A DNA stretch of 17,524 nt, taken from JABJJH01 sp047631095. Lineage in GTDB: Bacteria > Pseudomonadota > Alphaproteobacteria > UBA8366 > GCA-2717185. A model generated the notes under the pieces. The model saw nothing but the letters and a program-made list of their open reading frames with translations. It made no database searches and was not told the origin of the DNA. The DNA lies in assembly GCA_047631095.1 (NCBI GenBank), contig JBLHZD010000044.1, positions 1 through 17,524 of the forward strand, written 5' to 3'. Positions 15,038 through 17,524 of the stretch are shown here, one piece after another (position 1 is the first letter of the stretch; every line of letters begins with the position of its first letter). A program made the translations under genes and the position numbers.

Positions 15038-15228
15038 CCGACCAAAGTATGTTTAAAGGGCCGTCAAATTCAAGCGGCGCTTGTCTTTTCTATTAAAAGA
15101 ATATATACCTAAATTAGAATTGGGGGCGGGAACCGCGCCAATGTTAACGAACGCTAACCCATGCTAATGATTTTGGCCTTTTTTTGTATACGCCGTTCGC
15201 AAATGGCTTTTGCCCGGCGTGATTTCGC
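15038..15228. other. Non-coding gap upstream of the kinase
   Basis: These 191 bases hold no gene. AT-rich DNA around 15085-15120 (including TATATATTC on the - strand) may carry the kinase promoter, but no standard -35/-10 pair was convincing. A nested hairpin (ACGCCG 15190-15195 with CGGCGT 15215-15220, and GGC-TTTT-GCC inside) lies 8 bases after the stop of the 15229-15756 gene. It is followed by an A-run, not a T-run, on the transcribed strand, so it is not a standard intrinsic terminator. GTTAACGAACGCTAAC lies near 15142-15157 and resembles a CtrA site with off-by-one spacing. Confidence 0.4.
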
Positions 15229-15756
15229 CTAGATGCTTTTTTGCGGGGCGGCGCGGGGGTTGAAGACCTTTGGCGGGAAGGGCGGTGGTTTTATGCTGGG
15301 TAGCGAGGGTAAAACGACCTCGACGTTCATTTGTCCGCCTTCATCGAAGGAACGCCGGTAGAACGGTTGGCGCAGGATGACGGTGCCGTTTTTGCGCGCG
15401 GCTTCTTCCACGGCGTCCTCCAGCTCCTCCGCCGTTGATTGCGCCCAGGGCATCACGTAATAACGCGGCTGCACCGCGCCATCGAGCCGCAGCCACAGAT
15501 AGATCGCCTGACCTTCTTCCAGACTGACGCTCAGGACTTCGGCTTTTTCCACCTCGTTATCATACCATTCATGGGTGATCGGTTTGGGCTTGCTCAACAT
15601 CTCGATCAACTGAACATAGGCGAGCGGGATAAACGCCAACGCCACCACAAGCGCTGCAATGCGGGTATAGGTGACTCGCGGCGCCCAGATGGCGATGCTG
15701 GCCAGCGTGGTCGCGATGAGCACCACGCCACCAAAAAGATAGATCAGTAAATCCAT
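15229..15756 (-). CDS. Two-TM hypothetical protein of the ExbB/ExbD-like operon
   Basis: I do not recognise a named family with certainty. The 175 residues hold two membrane segments (about 3-24 and 31-52) joined by a loop with Arg residues (APRVTYTRIA), so by the positive-inside rule both ends face the periplasm. A soluble domain follows (about 60-150) with EGQAIYLWLRLDG, the YYVMPWAQSTAEELEDAVEE helix (99-118) and VILRQPFYRRSF. The tail (about 150-175) is proline-rich (SIKPPPFPPKVF), suited to binding a partner or crossing the periplasm. It is the last gene of the operon, 46 bases after the ExbD-like gene; an 11-bp tandem repeat occupies most of that gap. It probably joins or regulates the motor complex coded upstream, which is inference from gene order and topology only. 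Confidence 0.75.
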   Translation of the reverse strand: MDLLIYLFGGVVLIATTLASIAIWAPRVTYTRIAALVVALAFIPLAYVQLIEMLSKPKPITHEWYDNEVEKAEVLSVSLEEGQAIYLWLRLDGAVQPRYYVMPWAQSTAEELEDAVEEAARKNGTVILRQPFYRRSFDEGGQMNVEVVLPSLPSIKPPPFPPKVFNPRAAPQKSI

Positions 15757-15769
15757 GCGGGCGTTCTTT

Positions 15770-15813
15770 CTATTCCCGGCCTATTCCCGGTCTATTCCAA
15801 GTCTATTTCAGGC
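15770..15813. repeat. 11-bp tandem repeat across the ExbD-like stop codon
   Basis: Four 11-base units (15770-15780, 15781-15791, 15792-15802, 15803-15813). On the - strand each unit ends in AATAG, with a consensus close to ACCGGGAATAG. The unit nearest the gene supplies its TAG stop at 15803-15805; the other three repeat TAG every 11 bases, covering all three frames. The units also carry GGAA, a weak SD-like string, upstream of the next gene. Confidence 0.8.
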
Positions 15814-16402
15814 CGGTAATCAGCGGGTAGCGTAGCGTATTGACGCTGCCATCGACCAGATCGCCCTCTCGGGTCAGGCGAAACCGGAAGGCGGTTTCTT
15901 CCTGGTGGCGGCGTTCCAGCTTCACGATTGTTTGTAAAATCTGGCGTGTGTGGTCGAATTTTTGCCGGACGCTGACGACGACATTGACCGGGATCACGGT
16001 GTTTGGCGGCACCGGCCCGTACATATGGACATTGACCACATATTCGCCCGGCGGGATGCCACGGCTATAGCTGACTTCGTAATTTTGCAGGGTTGCGTCG
16101 CCCTCAAGGCCCAGATCGTCGCGCAGCAGGTTGAAGACCTCGTTCCCCTGATTCCAGAACCCGACAGGCAGGGAATCCGGACCTTTGACCCATAGGTCAA
16201 CGTCATATTGCATTTCGTTGGGCCAGTGCATTTCGATGATGACATTGCCGGGCGCTTTGTGGTCCTGGGCGTCTTCGGTCGTGCGTTTGATATGGGGCAG
16301 CAGCATCACGACCATGGCCACGAAGCCGATCAAGGCTAGCAATATGACGTCGCGGAAGACCGTGCCAACGGTCTCATCCTCGAAATCGTCAAATTCATCC
16401 AT
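15803..16402 (-). CDS. ExbD/TolR-like membrane protein with YfaP/DUF2135-like periplasmic domain
   Basis: From the ATG at 16402 this is a 199-residue protein with an acidic cytoplasmic start (DEFDDFEDE), one membrane segment (about 19-36) and a periplasmic part. The segment begins TVFRDVILLALIGF, matching the ExbD pattern T-P-F-I-D-V-M-L-V-L-L-I-I-F, with D18 in the place of the essential proton-carrying Asp. The periplasmic part has YDVDLWVKGP (66-75) and GIPPGEYVVNVHMYG (115-129), features I associate with YfaP/DUF2135 beta-sandwiches, instead of the ExbD/TolR fold or the OmpA domain of MotB. The ATG overlaps the upstream gene by 8 bases (ATGGATGA), so translation is coupled. A longer start at 16474 is possible but adds a Pro/Arg-rich stretch. 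Its pairing with an ExbB-like gene supports the motor role. Confidence 0.75.
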   Translation of the reverse strand: MDEFDDFEDETVGTVFRDVILLALIGFVAMVVMLLPHIKRTTEDAQDHKAPGNVIIEMHWPNEMQYDVDLWVKGPDSLPVGFWNQGNEVFNLLRDDLGLEGDATLQNYEVSYSRGIPPGEYVVNVHMYGPVPPNTVIPVNVVVSVRQKFDHTRQILQTIVKLERRHQEETAFRFRLTREGDLVDGSVNTLRYPLITGLK

Positions 16403-17096
16403 TGCTAGCGCCGGAGCTGGGTGTCGCGTCAGAATTGGGCGTGTCGCCGGATTTGGTCGCATTACTGGGTTCATCCGTGGCGCGCGCCGTCTGATGGGCG
16501 ACGATCGCTTGCAGCAACGCCACCGTGCCGGACACCAGCATACGATGGTTGACGATCAACCAGACATGCAGGATCGCTCCGACGAGGGTGGTGTAGAGCG
16601 CGACGGACATGCCGCCGATCAGGGTGGCGACCATTTTGGCCACATTATCGGCGTCGGTTGAGGTCGCGGGATTGACGCCGGACAGGGCGAGGATAAAGCC
16701 GATGACGGTCCCGATCAGACCAAGAAAAACCAGCGCATTGGCGAAATGGCGCACAATGGCGACGCGATGGGACAGATCGAGCCGAAGCGCGCCGAGCGCA
16801 TCGTAACCCGCCGCGCTGTTGTTTGGATCCAGTCGCGATAAATACCGTGCGATGCTGGATGTCGAGGGCGGCGCGCCGGTAGACAGGTCGTTCAAATCGA
16901 CGCTGGCGCGCCAGACCTTGCCCGCGCACAAGACGAGCCCGTAAAAAAAGACAGCGAAAATAACGAGGGTCAATTCAAAGGTCGTGTCCGCCCGAACGCC
17001 GTCAAGCCAGCCCTGCAGCCAGGCGGCGAAGAGTAAACTAAACGCCACCGCGTTCAGCAAAATGAAACGGACAACTAACAGGTATCGATAATACAT
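16395..17096 (-). CDS. MotA/TolQ/ExbB-family proton channel protein
   Basis: This 233-residue inner-membrane protein has four likely membrane segments (about 8-28, 41-60, 119-139 and 158-182). The conserved part is the last two: ALVFLGLIGTVIGFILAL (121-138) matches the family's L-G-L-L-G-T-V-x-G motif, and MSVALYTTLVGAILHVWL (163-180) matches the second channel helix (A-L-x-T-T-x-x-G). It would form a pentamer around two ExbD-like chains and use an ion gradient to drive motion. The Ser/Thr/Ala-rich tail (about 205-233) is low complexity and lies where ExbB has a short end. It is the first gene of a three-gene operon. A weak AGAG is the only SD-like element. The tRNA gene upstream is on the same strand, and no clear separate promoter was found in the 173-base gap. 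Confidence 0.88.
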   Translation of the reverse strand: MYYRYLLVVRFILLNAVAFSLLFAAWLQGWLDGVRADTTFELTLVIFAVFFYGLVLCAGKVWRASVDLNDLSTGAPPSTSSIARYLSRLDPNNSAAGYDALGALRLDLSHRVAIVRHFANALVFLGLIGTVIGFILALSGVNPATSTDADNVAKMVATLIGGMSVALYTTLVGAILHVWLIVNHRMLVSGTVALLQAIVAHQTARATDEPSNATKSGDTPNSDATPSSGASNG

Positions 17097-17269
17097 GAAT
17101 GTCGCTCTTACTCGAGTGAATCCGAAGACGGGGCGGGACTAGGACGAAAGCTGCGCATCAGCGTATCCGACCAGAGTACACAAGTGGTGGAATATTGCTG
17201 CTAAATTCATTGTGAGGCACAGACGAAAGATAGGGGTGAGGCGCGTCAGGGGTTGGAGGGTCGTATTTT

Positions 17270-17343
17270 TGGAGCGGGTGAAGGGAATCGAACCCTCGTC
17301 ACTTGCTTGGGAAGCAAAAGCTCTACCATTGAGCTACACCCGC
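17270..17343 (-). tRNA. tRNA-Gly (anticodon CCC)
   Basis: Read on the - strand, the acceptor arms GCGGGTG (17337-17343) and CACCCGC (17274-17280) pair fully. The D arm is GCTC-AATGGTA-GAGC, the anticodon stem TTTGC/GCAAG with loop TTCCCAA (anticodon CCC), and the T arm GAGGG-TTCGATT-CCCTT. The discriminator base is T, as usual for glycine tRNAs, and CCA is encoded (17270-17272). It reads the GGG codon. A strong promoter lies just upstream. No U-run terminator follows it, and the ExbB-like operon lies 173 bases downstream on the same strand. Confidence 0.97.
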
Positions 17344-17366
17344 ATCACGTAACAAGACAGGAACGC

Positions 17367-17395
17367 TTTATATCGAAGCAGGGCCGGTCTGGCAA
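17367..17395 (-). promoter_or_regulatory. Sigma-70-type promoter of tRNA-Gly
   Basis: On the - strand, TTGCCA (17390-17395) and TATAAA (17367-17372) are separated by exactly 17 bases, with 23 bases from the -10 to the tRNA 5' end. This gives a short leader of about 16 bases, typical for a tRNA gene. Confidence 0.75.
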
Positions 17396-17397
17396 TT

Positions 17398-17424
17398 GGA
17401 GGGTGTTCAGAATTCCGTGTCATT
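17398..17424. mobile_element. Probable right end of an IS256-family element
   Basis: The stretch GGAGGGTGTTCAGAATTCCG and the bases just after it lie between the tRNA promoter and the transposase stop. It is a partly palindromic motif centred on GAATTC, with TGTTCA on one side and TGTCA on the other, which resembles IS256-group terminal inverted repeats as I remember them. About 35 bases separate it from the stop codon, as expected for this family. The other end is outside the window, so it cannot be paired. Confidence 0.4.
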
Positions 17425-17432
17425 GGCGTAGT

Positions 17433-17524
17433 TTAAATATCCAACACGTCATCTAACCTGCCGTCAAAATAGATTGAGAGCTGGGACAGTGTCAAATTCC
17501 AGTTTTGCAGCGGCATGGTCCATT
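17433..17524 (-). CDS. IS256-family transposase, C-terminal fragment
   Basis: A frame entering from the right edge (in phase from base 17522) gives 29 residues to TAA at 17433-17435. WTMPLQNWNLTLSQLSIYFDGRLDD follows the IS256-type C-terminal pattern W-x-M-P-x-x-x-W-x-x-x-x-x-x-x-x-I-x-F-x-x-R-L. The catalytic D, D and E lie upstream and outside the window. The gene is oriented toward the tRNA. With so few residues the family call rests on this one motif. Confidence 0.65.
   Translation of the reverse strand, partial: WTMPLQNWNLTLSQLSIYFDGRLDDVLDI

Noticed and set aside
15190..15220. Hairpin after the third motor-operon gene as an intrinsic terminator
   Set aside because: On the transcribed strand it is followed by an A-run; the T-run is on the wrong side.
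15229..17096. Zorya-type defence or flagellar MotAB
   Set aside because: There is no OmpA-like peptidoglycan-binding domain, no ZorC/ZorD-like helicase or nuclease, and no flagellar genes nearby.
17253..17456. A + strand open frame of 67 codons starting MEGRIFGAGEGNRTLV
   Set aside because: It is the antisense of the tRNA-Gly gene; G-A-G-E-G-N-R-T-L-V is a well-known spurious translation of tRNA genes.

Overview
The window looks like a piece of an alphaproteobacterial chromosome: coding DNA is GC-rich, some gaps are AT-rich, and it carries protocatechuate dioxygenase genes, single-domain CheY-like regulators, a possible CtrA-type site and several flavin- or iron-dependent oxygenases. The class is an inference from gene content and style. 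No rRNA or other strong marker is present to place it more finely.

Layout. The left edge (1-1038, + strand) holds the end of pcaH, a complete pcaG and a small DUF3303-type gene that is broken by an in-frame TAG. Next (1092-2320, - strand) come two related receiver-only response regulators separated by an AT-rich gap. From 2558 to 11278 lies a catabolic block. It has a luciferase-like (LLM) flavoprotein, an SDR dehydrogenase and a TauD/TfdA-type dioxygenase in one + strand operon, then a second TauD/TfdA dioxygenase on the - strand, then an MDR quinone reductase and a hydantoinase/oxoprolinase pair (hyuA-hyuB, overlapping by 4 bp) on the + strand. A second LLM protein (11397-12437, -) converges on hyuB across a gap filled by two copies of a 51-bp element. 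An 817-aa sensor histidine kinase (5TMR-LYT domain, three PAS domains, HisKA, HATPase) follows at 12584-15037 (-).

The most interesting locus is 15229-17096 (-). It is a three-gene operon with an ExbB/TolQ/MotA-like channel protein, a protein whose membrane segment carries the ExbD-type F-x-D-V motif but whose periplasmic part resembles the YfaP/DUF2135 type of beta-sandwich, and a two-TM protein with a proline-rich tail. This looks like a non-canonical ion-driven motor without a TonB, Tol/Pal or peptidoglycan-binding partner. The right edge has a tRNA-Gly(CCC) with a clear promoter. The last codons of an IS256-type transposase lie just upstream of that promoter.

The oxygenases, dehydrogenases and HyuAB probably work together on a small organic substrate, perhaps feeding ring cleavage or central metabolism, but the sequence does not identify it. 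A recurring oddity is tandem duplication exactly at gene 3' ends: 13-bp units after the kinase, 11-bp units after the ExbD-like gene and 51-bp units after hyuB. In the first two cases the duplication places stop codons in all three frames.
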